Shown here: positions 38,323 through 47,271 of the stretch, piece after piece
How positions within the stretch are numbered: position 1 is the stretch's first letter
Layout of the letters: the number at the start of each line of letters is the position of its first letter
Assembly (NCBI GenBank): GCA_001770775.1
Contig: MESA01000040.1
Location: 1 to 47,271 of the forward strand
Direction of reading: 5' to 3'
Length of the DNA: 47,271 nt
Source: Burkholderiales bacterium RIFCSPHIGHO2_12_FULL_63_20
GTDB taxonomy: Bacteria; Pseudomonadota; Gammaproteobacteria; Burkholderiales; Burkholderiaceae_C
Program-made: the position numbers and the translations under genes
Notes under the pieces: model-generated
Told to the model about the DNA's origin: nothing
Databases searched by the model: none
Seen by the model: the letters and a program-made list of their open reading frames with translations, nothing else

Positions 38323-40995
38323 TCAGTCCTGCAGGGCGCGGGTCACGATCTCGCGCACATCGTCAGACAGTTCCGTGCGGGCCGCCACGCGCTTGAGCGC
38401 CTCGCAGGCGGCAGTACGGTAAGGCTCGGCCAGACGGCGCCAGTGGTCCATGGCACGGGCCAGTCGTGCCGCCAGTTGCGGGTTGATGGCGTCCACCTCG
38501 ATGACACGGTCGGCCCAAAACACATAACCCGCTGCATCCTGACGGTGGAAGGCCGCCGGGTTGCTCTGGCACAGCGCCATCAACAGGCTGCGGGCCCGGT
38601 TGGGCGTGCGCAGCGTGAAGTCGGGGTGCAGCATCAGCGCCTTGGCGCGCGCAAAGACCTGGCCTTCGTGCTCGGGCGCGGTCACCTGCAGGGTGAACCA
38701 CTTGTCGATGACCAGGGCCTCGTTCTTGAACTGCGCATGGAAGCGCTCCAGCGCCCCCACCGCCAGCTCGCTGTGGGCGTTGACCAACGCGGCCAGGGCC
38801 CCCAGGCGGTCGGTCATGTTGGTCGCCTCCTTGAAGCGCTGCAAGGCCTTGCCAGGCCAGATCTGGTTGTGGCGTGCCACCGCATCCAGCACCAGCATGC
38901 TCAAGGCCATATTGGCCAGCGCGCGGCGACCACTGCTGACCGCGTCGGGCGAATAGGCGCCACTGTCGTGGTGGGCCTCATAAGCCCAGTCCCAATCGGC
39001 GTGCAAGGCCTGCGCCAGTTGCAGCTTGATGCCTTCGCGGGCCGTGTGGATGCGCTGTGGGTCGACCACGTCGAGCTGCTCGGCCACATAGGCCTCGCTC
39101 GGCAGGGTCAGCACCAGCTCCTTGAACGCGGCATCCAGCTCGTCATGACGCAGCACGCTGCGCATGGCGTCGATGAAGCGGGCATCCAGCTCAATGTGAC
39201 CGTTGCCGCGCACCGCGCTCAAGATGCGGCGCAGCGCCAGCTTCTGGCCGGCCTCCCAGCGGTTGAACGGGTCGTGGTCATGGCTGAGCAGCACGAACAG
39301 CGCGTCGTCGCTCAGCTCGGTCTCCAGCACCACCGGGGCTGAAAAACCGCGCAGCAGCGAGGGCACCGGCTCGACCGGCACGTGCACGAAGGTGAAGGTC
39401 TGGCTCGGCTCGGACAGCACCAGCACGGTGTTATGGCCGATCGGGTCCAGCCGCCCTTCGAGGTGCAGGTTGATGTAGCGGCCATCCACCCCGACCAGGC
39501 CCATGGCCACGGGGATCACAGCGGGGGCTTTTTCGGGTTGACCAGCCGTCGCGGCACAGGTTTGCGTCAGCGTCAGGGTATAGATGCGGTTCTCGGCGTC
39601 GTAGACACCGTGCGCCTGCACCCGGGGCGTGCCCGCCTGGCTGTACCAGCGCTTGAACTGGTCCAGCCGCTTGGCAAGCTCGCTGTCCGGGTTGGCGTCG
39701 GCAATCGCCCGTGCAAAATCATCGCAGGTCACGGCGTGCCCGTCATGGCGCGAGAAGTACAGGTTCATGCCCTTGACGAAGCCGACATCGCCCACCAGGG
39801 TGTGCATCATGCGCACCACCTCGGCACCCTTTTCGTACACGGTGGCCGTGTAGAAATTGTCGATGGCCATGTAGCTGTCGGGGCGCACCGGGTGCGCCAT
39901 CGGGCCCGCGTCTTCCGGGAACTGCAACTGGCGCAGGGTCCGCACGTCTTCAATGCGCTTGACGGCGCGGGCGCTGTAGCTGCCCGACATATCCTGGCTG
40001 AACTGCTGGTCACGGAACACCGTCAGGCCTTCCTTGAGCGACAGCTGGAACCAGTCACGGCAGGTGACACGGTTGCCGGTCCAGTTGTGGAAATACTCGT
40101 GGGCGACCACGCTTTCCACATTGCCGAAGTCCACATCGGTCGCGGTGTTGGGGTTGGCCAGCACGAACTTGGTGTTGAAAATGTTCAACCCCTTGTTCTC
40201 CATCGCGCCCATGTTGAAGTCGCTCACCGCGACGATCATGAAACGCTCCAGGTCCAGGCTCAGGCCGTACTTGTACTCGTCCCACGCGATCGACGCGATC
40301 AGCGAGTTCATCGCATGTTCGGTCTTGTCCAGGTCACCGGCACGCACGTAAATTTGCAGCAGGTGCTCCTTGCCCTCACGCGTGACGATGCGCTGTTCGC
40401 GGCGCACCAGATCGGCCGCGACCAGGGCAAACAGGTAGCTGGGCTTGGGATGCGGGTCTTCCCACACTGCCATGTGGCGTCCGTTGCCCAGGTCGCCCTC
40501 GTCCACCAAGTTGCCGTTGGACAGCAGCACCGGGTACTTGCGCTTGTCGGCCTTCAGCGTCACGCGGAAGGTCGCCATCACGTCCGGGCGGTCGGTGAAA
40601 TAGGTGATGCGCCGAAAACCCAGGGCCTCGCACTGCGTGAAGAAGCCGCCACCGCTCGTGTACAAGCCCGAGAGATGCGTGTTCTTCTCGGGCGCACAGG
40701 TATTGCGAATCTCCAGCGTGAAGGGCTGTTGAGGCAGGTTCTCCAGCACCAGTTGCTGGTTCTCGTTGCGGAAGGTGACGGGCTCGCCATCGACCAGCAC
40801 GCGGGTCAGGGTGATGTCCTCTCCGTCCAGGCGCAGGGGGGCACCCGCTTGGCCCGGGTTGGGTTCAACGGTCATCTTGTTGATGACCAGGGTCTTGGCC
40901 GGATCCAGGTCAAAGGTCAGGTCGACCGTCTTGATCCAGAACGCTGGCGCCGTATAGTCTTCACGGCGAACCAGCGGAGCAGTACCTTCACGCAT
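38323..40995 (-). CDS. pepN: Aminopeptidase N (M1 family)
   Basis: The 890-residue enzyme is a full-length PepN-type M1 aminopeptidase. The exopeptidase motif GAMEN lies at 263-267 and the zinc site HEYFHNW with His299, Glu300 and His303, plus the downstream Glu in LKEGLTVFRD. The N-terminal beta-domain and C-terminal helical Pfam-type domains (RRILSAVRG onward) are complete. It removes neutral and basic N-terminal residues from peptides in the cytoplasm. The gene sits 11 bases after prfB and 46 bases before fbp, all on the minus strand, a conserved order in Burkholderiales. Confidence 0.97.
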   Translation of the reverse strand: MREGTAPLVRREDYTAPAFWIKTVDLTFDLDPAKTLVINKMTVEPNPGQAGAPLRLDGEDITLTRVLVDGEPVTFRNENQQLVLENLPQQPFTLEIRNTCAPEKNTHLSGLYTSGGGFFTQCEALGFRRITYFTDRPDVMATFRVTLKADKRKYPVLLSNGNLVDEGDLGNGRHMAVWEDPHPKPSYLFALVAADLVRREQRIVTREGKEHLLQIYVRAGDLDKTEHAMNSLIASIAWDEYKYGLSLDLERFMIVAVSDFNMGAMENKGLNIFNTKFVLANPNTATDVDFGNVESVVAHEYFHNWTGNRVTCRDWFQLSLKEGLTVFRDQQFSQDMSGSYSARAVKRIEDVRTLRQLQFPEDAGPMAHPVRPDSYMAIDNFYTATVYEKGAEVVRMMHTLVGDVGFVKGMNLYFSRHDGHAVTCDDFARAIADANPDSELAKRLDQFKRWYSQAGTPRVQAHGVYDAENRIYTLTLTQTCAATAGQPEKAPAVIPVAMGLVGVDGRYINLHLEGRLDPIGHNTVLVLSEPSQTFTFVHVPVEPVPSLLRGFSAPVVLETELSDDALFVLLSHDHDPFNRWEAGQKLALRRILSAVRGNGHIELDARFIDAMRSVLRHDELDAAFKELVLTLPSEAYVAEQLDVVDPQRIHTAREGIKLQLAQALHADWDWAYEAHHDSGAYSPDAVSSGRRALANMALSMLVLDAVARHNQIWPGKALQRFKEATNMTDRLGALAALVNAHSELAVGALERFHAQFKNEALVIDKWFTLQVTAPEHEGQVFARAKALMLHPDFTLRTPNRARSLLMALCQSNPAAFHRQDAAGYVFWADRVIEVDAINPQLAARLARAMDHWRRLAEPYRTAACEALKRVAARTELSDDVREIVTRALQD

Positions 40996-41006
40996 GGCAA
41001 TCCTTT

Positions 41007-42111
41007 TTACAGGCCCTGTTTCAGGCTGGCTTCGATGAATGGGTCGAGGTCGCCGTCCAGCACCTTTTGCGTGGCGGAGATTTCGACGTTGGTACGCAGG
41101 TCCTTGATGCGGCTGTTGTCCAGCACGTAAGAGCGAATCTGATGCCCCCAGCCCACATCGGTCTTGGTGTCCTCCAGCTTTTGCTGCGCTTCCTGACGCT
41201 TGCGCATCTCGAAGTCATACAAACGTGAACGCAGGCGCTTCCACGCCACATCACGGTTGCTGTGCTGCGAGCGGCCGTCCTGACACTGCACCACGATGCC
41301 GGTCGGGATGTGCGTCAGGCGCACGGCCGAGTCGGTCTTGTTAATGTGCTGACCACCCGCGCCCGAGGCACGGTAGGTGTCGGTGCGCACGTCGGACGGG
41401 TTGATGTCGATCTCGATCGAGTCATCGACTTCCGGGTACACGAACACGGACGCGAACGAGGTGTGGCGGCCACCAGACGAGTCAAATGGCGACTTGCGCA
41501 CCAGGCGGTGCACGCCGGTTTCGGTGCGCAGGTAACCAAAGGCGTAATCGCCCTCCACCTTGATCGTGGCGCTCTTGATGCCGGCGGTGTCGCCAGGGGT
41601 TTCGTCTTCCAACTGGGCCGTGAAGCCCTTGCGCTCGCAGTAACGCAGATACTGGCGCAGCAGCATGGACGCCCAGTCGCACGCCTCGGTGCCACCGGCG
41701 CCAGCCTGGATGTCGATGAAGCAGTTGCTCGGGTCAGCCGGGTTGCTGAACATGCGGCGGAACTCGAGCTGCTCGACCTGTGCGCTCAGCGTCTGCACGT
41801 CGGCATGGATGGCTTTGAGGCCATCCTCATCGCCCTCTTCCTTGGACATCTCGAACAACTCACCGTTGTCGGCCAGGTTGGACGTCAGCGACTCGATCAC
41901 GAGCACCACGTCTTCCAGCGCGCGCTTTTCCTTGCCCAGGGCTTGCGCGCGCTTGGGGTCGTTCCAGACAGCTGGGTCTTCGAGTTCGGCGTTGACTTCG
42001 CTCAGGCGACGGGATTTCTCATCCCAGTCAAAGATACCTCCGGAGCTCAGCGGTGCGCTGAGTCAGGTCGGCGATCTGGGTGCCCAGGGCGTTGATGAGT
42101 TCGATGTCCAT
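41007..42111 (-). CDS. prfB: Peptide chain release factor 2, made by programmed +1 frameshift
   Basis: RF2 is encoded in two frames. Codons 1-27 run from ATG 42111 ([12 protein letters not shown]) to CTT followed by in-frame TGA at 42028-42030. After a +1 slip at CTTTGAC the frame continues DWDEKS to the stop at 41007, giving 367 residues, the usual RF2 length. The tripeptide anticodon SPF is in KSPFDSSGG, and the catalytic GGQ in [17 protein letters not shown]2 reads TGA and TAA; low RF2 lets the ribosome shift and make more, so the gene is autoregulated. A ribosome binding site AGGA precedes the ATG. It heads the prfB-pepN-fbp block. Confidence 0.97.
42027..42041 (-). promoter_or_regulatory. 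prfB programmed frameshift site
   Basis: On the minus strand GGAGG (42037-42041), TAT, CTT, TGA, C. The internal Shine-Dalgarno-like GGAGG lies 3 bases before the slippery CTT, the same geometry as in E. coli prfB. Confidence 0.95.
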
Positions 42112-42196
42112 GTGAAATCCTGCAAATCTTGGGGTGAAATATGGCAAAAAGGCCCTGCAGCCGATGGCTGGAGCCTTGTCAGATGGTTCTATTTTC

Positions 42197-43138
42197 TCAC
42201 GCGGCAGAGGTTTGCGGTCGCGTGAAATGTGCAGCCAGGTGAATGGCCAACGCTTCGGGTTGATCGTGGTGCAGCATGTGCCCCGCATCGTCCAGCCCTT
42301 CGATGCGCAAATCGGCAATCACTTCAGCCCTCGTCATGAACTCCTCACGCGTGTAACGACCGCCAAACAGCGCGAAACACTGCGTCTGCAGCCCCTCGAT
42401 GAACAGCACCGGACACGTGATGCGGGCCCACAGCGCCTTCACTTCCTCAACCCGATACAGCAGCGGGTTGGTGCGTTTATGCGCCGGATCGGCATTGATC
42501 ACCCAACGCCCGCCTTCCTCCCGCGCCCAGTGCTGCGCCAGCCACAGCGCGTGCTCGGAGCGAATGCGCGGGTTGTTGGCCCGCAGGCGTCCCGCCACGC
42601 CTTCCAGGCTGTCATACGCCTTGAGTTGCATGGGGGTGCGCAGCTCATCCAGCCAGCGGGTGTAACGGTCGGGCGCCTCGTCAGGCGTGGTGGCCGGCAT
42701 CCCAAAGCCTTCCAGATTGACCAGACGCCGGATCTTGCTTGGCCGTGCGCCCGCGTACATCGTCACCACATTGCCCCCCATGCTGTGCCCCAGCAGGTCG
42801 ATCGGATGATCGGGGGACAGGGCATGGACGACCGCGTCCAGATCGCCCAGGTAATCCGGGAAGAAGTAACTGTCCGCGCCAGCGGGTGCCGGCGTTTGCC
42901 CAAAGCCGCGCCAGTCCAGCGCCGCAATGGGCCGTTCGGCCCAACCGGGCTGTTGGCGCAGCGCCTCCACCATGAACTGGAACGAGGCGGCCACATCCAT
43001 CCAGCCATGAACCAGCAGCAGCAAGGGTTCTTGCGCACTGATGCGACCCAGATCCCCCCAGATCAGGAGGTGTTGCGGCAAGCCTCGTGCAGGCATAGTC
43101 AAAGACTTGGCAGGGTAAATCGGTACAAAAGACGACAA
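42197..43138 (-). CDS. Alpha/beta hydrolase
   Basis: The 313-residue protein has the fold's motifs: LLVHGWMDVAASF (oxyanion HGW at 44-46), ALDWRGFG, nucleophile GHSMGG with Ser119, and DDAGHMLHHDQPE with the catalytic His. The TTG at 43138 has GAGGT 5-6 bases upstream; the ATG at 43096 lacks a site, so TTG is preferred. The physiological substrate is unknown; ester or epoxide hydrolysis is the usual range. The gene is divergent from the GGDEF/EAL gene and ends 85 bases before prfB on the same strand. Confidence 0.87.
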   Translation of the reverse strand: MSSFVPIYPAKSLTMPARGLPQHLLIWGDLGRISAQEPLLLLVHGWMDVAASFQFMVEALRQQPGWAERPIAALDWRGFGQTPAPAGADSYFFPDYLGDLDAVVHALSPDHPIDLLGHSMGGNVVTMYAGARPSKIRRLVNLEGFGMPATTPDEAPDRYTRWLDELRTPMQLKAYDSLEGVAGRLRANNPRIRSEHALWLAQHWAREEGGRWVINADPAHKRTNPLLYRVEEVKALWARITCPVLFIEGLQTQCFALFGGRYTREEFMTRAEVIADLRIEGLDDAGHMLHHDQPEALAIHLAAHFTRPQTSAA

Positions 43139-43206
43139 TTGAGACCTCGTTGACGCGATACGCTTACAGGCTGAGTGGCAAGGTGCATGGCGACACCCCA
43201 GCCAGG

Positions 43207-43271
43207 AACGCCAGAGGCGTTGACGTGCGCATCATCGCCGATCTGATCTCTGAGTGCCGACTCACTGTTTT
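43207..43271 (+). promoter_or_regulatory. Two short inverted repeats upstream of the GGDEF/EAL gene
   Basis: AACGCC-AGA-GGCGTT (43207-43221) and TGAGT-GCCG-ACTCA (43251-43264), the latter followed by CTGTTTTTT. They may mark a regulator site and a weak attenuator before the start at 43309. Confidence 0.3.
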
Positions 43272-43308
43272 TTGCTTTCCTTGACCCAAAGTCCCCGGTT
43301 TTGTTTTC

Positions 43309-46200
43309 GTGAGCGCGGTACCGAACTCTGCCCGGCCCCGGCCGACCTCTCCCCCTGGCCCCTCACTGGCCCAGGGTCGTTTTCGTTCGGTTGCCTGGTC
43401 GGTTCTGGTGTTGGCGACGGTCAGCCTGGGCCTGATGGCCTGGTCTCATCAAGGCTGGTACGAGCTGCAGCAGCGTGCCCACACCTTCGACACCTTGCTG
43501 TCCCAGGTCCAGCTGCAAGCGCGTCGCGCCCAGATCCTCACCGAGGAGCACGCCTCAGGGCAGGCACAAGGCAACGCGCAGCGCATTGACACCCTGTCTG
43601 GCGAAGCCCTCTACGCCGCGAGACAGCTGCAACACATGGCCCCCGCCACGCTGCAGCCCGCCCTCAACCAGCTGTCCCTGCTGCTGGTGAGTGCACGTCA
43701 GACGCAGGCAGAACGCCTGAGCGCTCCGCAGTCCACCAACACCGCGCAACTGCAAGCCATCCTCGGCGGCATCGAGCAGACGGCACACACTGTCGCCACC
43801 CAATGGGCCACCGAACTCGATGCCGAAACCGACATGCAACAGCGTCTCGACCGGCTCAACATGGTCCTGGTCGGTGGCGTCACGCTGCTGTTGTTGGCCC
43901 TCATTGCCCGTACCCAGCGCCAGCGCGAACACGTGATGGGCTCGCTCAAAGCCCGCGAGCAACAGCTGCGTCACAAGTCGCGTATGTACGACTTTCTCAG
44001 CCACGTCAACCAGGCCATCGTGCGCGCCGACAGCGAACCCGACCTGCTGCGCCGCGTGTGCGAAGTGGCCGTCCAGCAAGGACAATTTCGCAAGGCCTGG
44101 GTGGCCTTGTTCGATGCGCACGTTCCCCGTCAATTGAACTGCCAGGCTGCCGCAGGCGACCCACAACCGCCCTACGACAACCTGAGCTTTCGCGTCACCC
44201 CCGACCCCGTGGCCGAGCTGTCGCAATGCCTGCTGCAAGGGCGCTGCTTTCGCACGGCCGACCTGAGCCAGCACCCCGACCTGCCACTGTGGGCGAGCCA
44301 GGCCATTGCAGCGAACACACCGGGTTGCGTCATCGTGCCGCTGCTGCGCGACCAGAAACTGGTGGGCCATCTCCTGCTGCTCGGGCGCCGCGTCAAGGAC
44401 CAGGACAGCGAGGAACTCGGCCTGTTCCAGGACCTCTCCGACGATCTGTCTTTCGCACTCACCAACCTGCACCGCGACACCCAGCACAATCTCACCCAAG
44501 AGCGGGTGCGCCTGCACGCCGCCGCGCTGGAGTCCACCCGTGATGGGATGATGGTGCTCAACCGCAATCGCGTCCTGGTGTCCATCAACCCGGCTTTCAC
44601 CACCTTGACCGGCTACGTCGATGGCGAAGCGGTGGGCCGCACGCCCGATTTCCTGTTTCCCGATCAGCCAGCGGAGATCATCGCGGAGATCCGTGCCGAC
44701 CTGCTGAGCCAGGGGGCCTGGCAAGGCGAGGTCTGGTTCAGGCGCAAAAGCGGCGAGCTCTTCATGGTCAAGATGTCACTCAGCGCCGTGCGCAGCGCCC
44801 GCGGGCGTCCAGCCCACTTCGTGGCCATGTTCACCGACATCACGCCCCTGAAGGAAACCGAAGAGCGCCTGGCGCGCATGGCCCACTTCGACCCGCTCAC
44901 CGACCTGCCCAACCGTGTCCTGATCCAGCAGCGCCTGAGTCACGCGCTCAGCCTGGCCCAACGCCATCACACGCTGGTGGGCGTGGTCTTCATCGACCTC
45001 GACAATTTCAAGACCGTCAACGACGGCCTGGGGCATGCGGCAGGCGACAGCCTGCTCAAGCAGGTGGCGCATCGCCTGCGCGAACGCGTGCGCCAGGAAG
45101 ACACGCTGGGGCGCCTGAGCGGTGACGAGTTCATCCTCGTGCTCGAACACCTGCGCCACCCACAGCAGGCCGGCCAGGTCGCGGCCGCCATCCTGGAGAG
45201 TCTGGGTCAGCCCTTCACGCTCGAAGGCGGCCAGCAGGTGTATGTGCGCGCCAGCATCGGCATCAGCCTATACCCGCAAGACGGGCAAGACGCGTCGGAG
45301 CTCATCCGCAACGCCGATGCGGCCATGTACGAGTCCAAGCGCCGTGGACGCAACAGCTTCAACTTCTACACCGAGGCCTTCACCGCCGTGGCCACCAACC
45401 GGCTGCAGATGGAAACGCGCCTGCGCCGCGCCGTGGAGCACGACGAATTCACCCTGCACTACCAGCCCATGGTGAACCTCGCCACCGGCCAGATCGTGGC
45501 CTTGGAAGCCCTGGTGCGCCTCAAGACCCCTGCGGGCAGCGACGCCACCCTGCCCTCCATTGGCCCCGGCGAATTCATCCCCGTGATGGAAGAGACGGGG
45601 ATGATCGTGGCGTTGGGCGAGTGGGTGCTGCACGAGGCCTGTCGCCAGGGCAAGGCCTGGCTCGACGCCGGCCTGCACTTCGGGCGCATCGCCGTGAACC
45701 TGTCGCCCAGCGAGGTGCGCCGGGGCGGCGTGATCGAGCGCCTGTCCCGCATCCTGCGCGAGACCGGCCTGCCCCCCGAGCACCTCGAAATCGAGATCAC
45801 CGAAAGCGGGCTGATGGAGTCCGGCACCAGTGCCGAGCAGTTCCTGCTGATGCTCTACCAGTTGGGCGTGTCACTGTCGATCGACGACTTCGGCACGGGC
45901 TACTCGTCCCTGGCCTACCTCAAGCGTTTCCCAGTGCACCAGCTCAAGATCGACCGCAGCTTCATCCAGGACACGCCGGGCAATGTGAGTGACTGCCAGC
46001 TCGTGAGCACCATGATCTCGATGGCACATGGTCTGCACATGGCCGTGGTGGCCGAAGGCGTCGAGCACACCGAACAGGCCGACTTCCTTGCCGAACTGGG
46101 TTGCGACATGGTCCAGGGCTATCTGTACAGCCGCCCCGTGCCTGCCAGCCAGGTCGCCGAACTCCTGCGAGTGAGGGGCACCGTTGCGCCAAGCACCTGA
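43309..46200 (+). CDS. Membrane GAF-PAS-GGDEF-EAL protein (c-di-GMP turnover)
   Basis: The 963-residue protein has TM1 at about 26-45, a helical periplasmic region, TM2 at about 185-202, GAF at about 230-390, PAS at about 400-515, GGDEF at 520-690 and EAL at 700-955. The GGDEF signature is SGDEF (604-608) with an inhibitory I-site RQED at 595-598 five residues ahead. The EAL domain has EALVRL (733-738), EITESGLM, DDFGTGYSS (859-867), KIDRSF and EGVEHTEQ, a complete phosphodiesterase set. SGDEF is a tolerated variant in some active cyclases, so the balance of synthesis and breakdown cannot be told. The GTG start at 43309 lacks a clear ribosome binding site. Confidence 0.92.
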   Translation: MSAVPNSARPRPTSPPGPSLAQGRFRSVAWSVLVLATVSLGLMAWSHQGWYELQQRAHTFDTLLSQVQLQARRAQILTEEHASGQAQGNAQRIDTLSGEALYAARQLQHMAPATLQPALNQLSLLLVSARQTQAERLSAPQSTNTAQLQAILGGIEQTAHTVATQWATELDAETDMQQRLDRLNMVLVGGVTLLLLALIARTQRQREHVMGSLKAREQQLRHKSRMYDFLSHVNQAIVRADSEPDLLRRVCEVAVQQGQFRKAWVALFDAHVPRQLNCQAAAGDPQPPYDNLSFRVTPDPVAELSQCLLQGRCFRTADLSQHPDLPLWASQAIAANTPGCVIVPLLRDQKLVGHLLLLGRRVKDQDSEELGLFQDLSDDLSFALTNLHRDTQHNLTQERVRLHAAALESTRDGMMVLNRNRVLVSINPAFTTLTGYVDGEAVGRTPDFLFPDQPAEIIAEIRADLLSQGAWQGEVWFRRKSGELFMVKMSLSAVRSARGRPAHFVAMFTDITPLKETEERLARMAHFDPLTDLPNRVLIQQRLSHALSLAQRHHTLVGVVFIDLDNFKTVNDGLGHAAGDSLLKQVAHRLRERVRQEDTLGRLSGDEFILVLEHLRHPQQAGQVAAAILESLGQPFTLEGGQQVYVRASIGISLYPQDGQDASELIRNADAAMYESKRRGRNSFNFYTEAFTAVATNRLQMETRLRRAVEHDEFTLHYQPMVNLATGQIVALEALVRLKTPAGSDATLPSIGPGEFIPVMEETGMIVALGEWVLHEACRQGKAWLDAGLHFGRIAVNLSPSEVRRGGVIERLSRILRETGLPPEHLEIEITESGLMESGTSAEQFLLMLYQLGVSLSIDDFGTGYSSLAYLKRFPVHQLKIDRSFIQDTPGNVSDCQLVSTMISMAHGLHMAVVAEGVEHTEQADFLAELGCDMVQGYLYSRPVPASQVAELLRVRGTVAPST

Positions 46201-46249
46201 TACGGTCGTTTGATAATAGGGTCTTCAGTTTTCCCAAGAAGTGCCCAAC

Positions 46250-47083
46250 ATGAATTCAGAGAGCGTCCCGATCACCCCCCTGGCCCAGTTGCTGGGCCAT
46301 CGTGAACGAGAGGGGCATCGGGTCAGCTTCCGCGTCACCGAAGACTGGCGACAAGGGCGCACCATGTTTGGAGGACTGCTCTCGGTGCTGGCCGTTCAGG
46401 CCATGCGTGATACATGCGGCAGCGACTGGCCCTTGCGCGCCTTGCAAACCAATTTTGTGGGACCCGTGGCACCCGGTGTGGTGCACGTCGATGTGGTGCT
46501 GCTGCGTCAGGGCAAGAACATCCGCCAGGTCAAAGCGCAGATCCTGCAGGCGAACGCCGAAGGCCAGGAAGAGATTGCCGGCGTGCTGCTGGGCTCCTTT
46601 GGCGTGGGGCGTGAATCGACTCTGCCCACCCTGCGTCCACCCCAGGTGGCGGTGGCCAACGGTGTTGAAACATCCTACCCCTGGCCCTATATTCCCGGCA
46701 TGACGCCACCGTTCACCCGGCACATCGAGTTCCGACACGCGGAAGGGGGTGTGCCCTTCTCCGGCGACGACTCGTGGCACAGCCGCACCTATGTGCGACT
46801 GCTCGACCACGCCGGCATCGACAGCGAACTGCAAGCCGTGATGCTGACCGACGCCGGCCCCACTCCGGCCCTGGCCCAGGTTCGGGGCTACACCCCTGCC
46901 TCGTCGGTATCCTGGGCGCTGGAGCTGCGCCCGGTTCAGATCGGTCAGCTCGATGGACACTGGCGCATGGACAAAGACGCCCTCGCCGTCGGCGATGGCT
47001 TTGTGAACGAGAAAACAACCTTGTGGACGCCCTGCGGCCAACTGGCTGCACTGGGCTACCAGGTCGTCGCCGTCTATGCCTGA
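46250..47083 (+). CDS. Acyl-CoA thioesterase, two-hotdog (TesB-like)
   Basis: The 277-residue protein has the double hotdog layout of acyl-CoA thioesterases: an N-terminal half with TMFGGLLSVLAVQAM and LRALQTNFVGPVAPG, and a C-terminal half with SWALELRPVQIGQLDGHWRM and GDGFVNEKTTLWTP. The ATG at 46250 is preferred; a GTG at 46241 is possible. It hydrolyses acyl-CoA to free acid and CoA. Its last 8 bases overlap the start of the chromate transporter gene, so the two are translationally coupled. Confidence 0.87.
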   Translation: MNSESVPITPLAQLLGHREREGHRVSFRVTEDWRQGRTMFGGLLSVLAVQAMRDTCGSDWPLRALQTNFVGPVAPGVVHVDVVLLRQGKNIRQVKAQILQANAEGQEEIAGVLLGSFGVGRESTLPTLRPPQVAVANGVETSYPWPYIPGMTPPFTRHIEFRHAEGGVPFSGDDSWHSRTYVRLLDHAGIDSELQAVMLTDAGPTPALAQVRGYTPASSVSWALELRPVQIGQLDGHWRMDKDALAVGDGFVNEKTTLWTPCGQLAALGYQVVAVYA

Positions 47084-47271
47084 CACTGATCCGGTCGTGC
47101 CCGCCGAACAGGCGGCTGCGCGGCCCGCTTCGCTCACCGAGCTTTTCATCGCTTTCTCCGTGCTGGCCCTGCAAGGCTTTGGCGGCGTGTTGGCCGTGGC
47201 CCAGCGCGAGCTGTGCGAGCGGCACCAGTGGCTCACCCCACGCGAGTTCGTCGAGCTGCTGTCGACCGCCC
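47076..47271 (+). CDS. Chromate transporter (ChrA/CHR family), 3' end beyond window
   Basis: The first 65 codons are in view. After a polar start (MPDTDPVVPAEQAAARPAS) comes the CHR signature: LTELFIAFSVLALQGFGGVL, then a WLTPREFVELLS segment. FGG with the following membrane helix and the WLT..EF motif are typical of the first half of ChrA-like anion carriers, which export chromate in exchange for sulfate. The remainder, usually 150-400 residues, is cut off. The start overlaps the thioesterase stop by 8 bases. Confidence 0.85.
   Translation, partial: MPDTDPVVPAEQAAARPASLTELFIAFSVLALQGFGGVLAVAQRELCERHQWLTPREFVELLSTA

Noticed and set aside
39382-41130. Plus-strand open frame of 582 codons opposite pepN
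   Set aside because: Shadow; the minus strand carries an intact aminopeptidase with all catalytic motifs.
1-47271. CRISPR arrays, insertion sequences, prophage genes, rRNA
   Set aside because: No regularly spaced repeats, transposase or integrase motifs, phage structural genes or rRNA segments were seen on either strand.

Overview
The window looks like a chromosomal segment of a GC-rich betaproteobacterium, most likely order Burkholderiales (Comamonadaceae or a nearby Leptothrix/Rubrivivax-type lineage). Supporting signs are a BktB-type thiolase, DUF3297, the block prfB-pepN-fbp, a tRNA-Thr(CGT), a PEP-CTERM protein and very GC-rich third codon positions that create many long antisense shadow frames. 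Genus-level assignment cannot be made from the sequence alone.

Layout. Positions 1-5,050 are an accessory stretch: the 3' end of a TOPRIM/DUF4435 gene, a TetR repressor facing a DUF1348 gene across two identical 18-bp palindromes, an AT-rich PEP-CTERM protein gene with its own promoter lying between two diverged direct repeats, a DUF1428 gene, and a decayed small gene with two stops. Positions 5,050-8,530 hold a plant-like BAHD acyltransferase with an ICMT-type methyltransferase, then bktB. Positions 8,620-10,400 are a hipBA-type toxin/antitoxin pair with a promoter overlapped by an inverted repeat.

Positions 10,400-18,380 carry a TetR regulator divergent from an eight-gene, tightly packed membrane-lipid operon: FAD amine oxidase, DUF1365, cyclopropane-fatty-acid synthase-like methyltransferase, chalcone isomerase-like protein, GPH-type MFS carrier, DUF3833 lipoprotein, SDR and NTF2-like protein. 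Direct repeats 21 bp apart sit in the divergent promoter region. An alpha/beta hydrolase and an exonuclease/GIY-YIG nuclease follow.

Positions 20,780-27,020 are a signalling operon on the minus strand: response regulator with HD-GYP, exported histidine-phosphatase-fold protein, and a 1,458-residue hybrid kinase with three PAS, two REC and an Hpt domain. Two more c-di-GMP enzymes follow at 30,123 (Cache-like/HAMP/GAF/HD-GYP) and 43,309 (GAF/PAS/GGDEF/EAL). Between them lie a DHH phosphoesterase, an SRAP abasic-site protein, small conserved genes, a LysR regulator, a CBS-pair protein and a tRNA.

Positions 35,620-42,110 contain an outer-membrane protein built of three tandem modules, then fbp, pepN and prfB (with the classical programmed +1 frameshift). 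The right end carries an alpha/beta hydrolase, the GGDEF/EAL protein, a two-hotdog acyl-CoA thioesterase and the first 65 codons of a chromate transporter. No CRISPR array, rRNA, insertion sequence or prophage module was seen.
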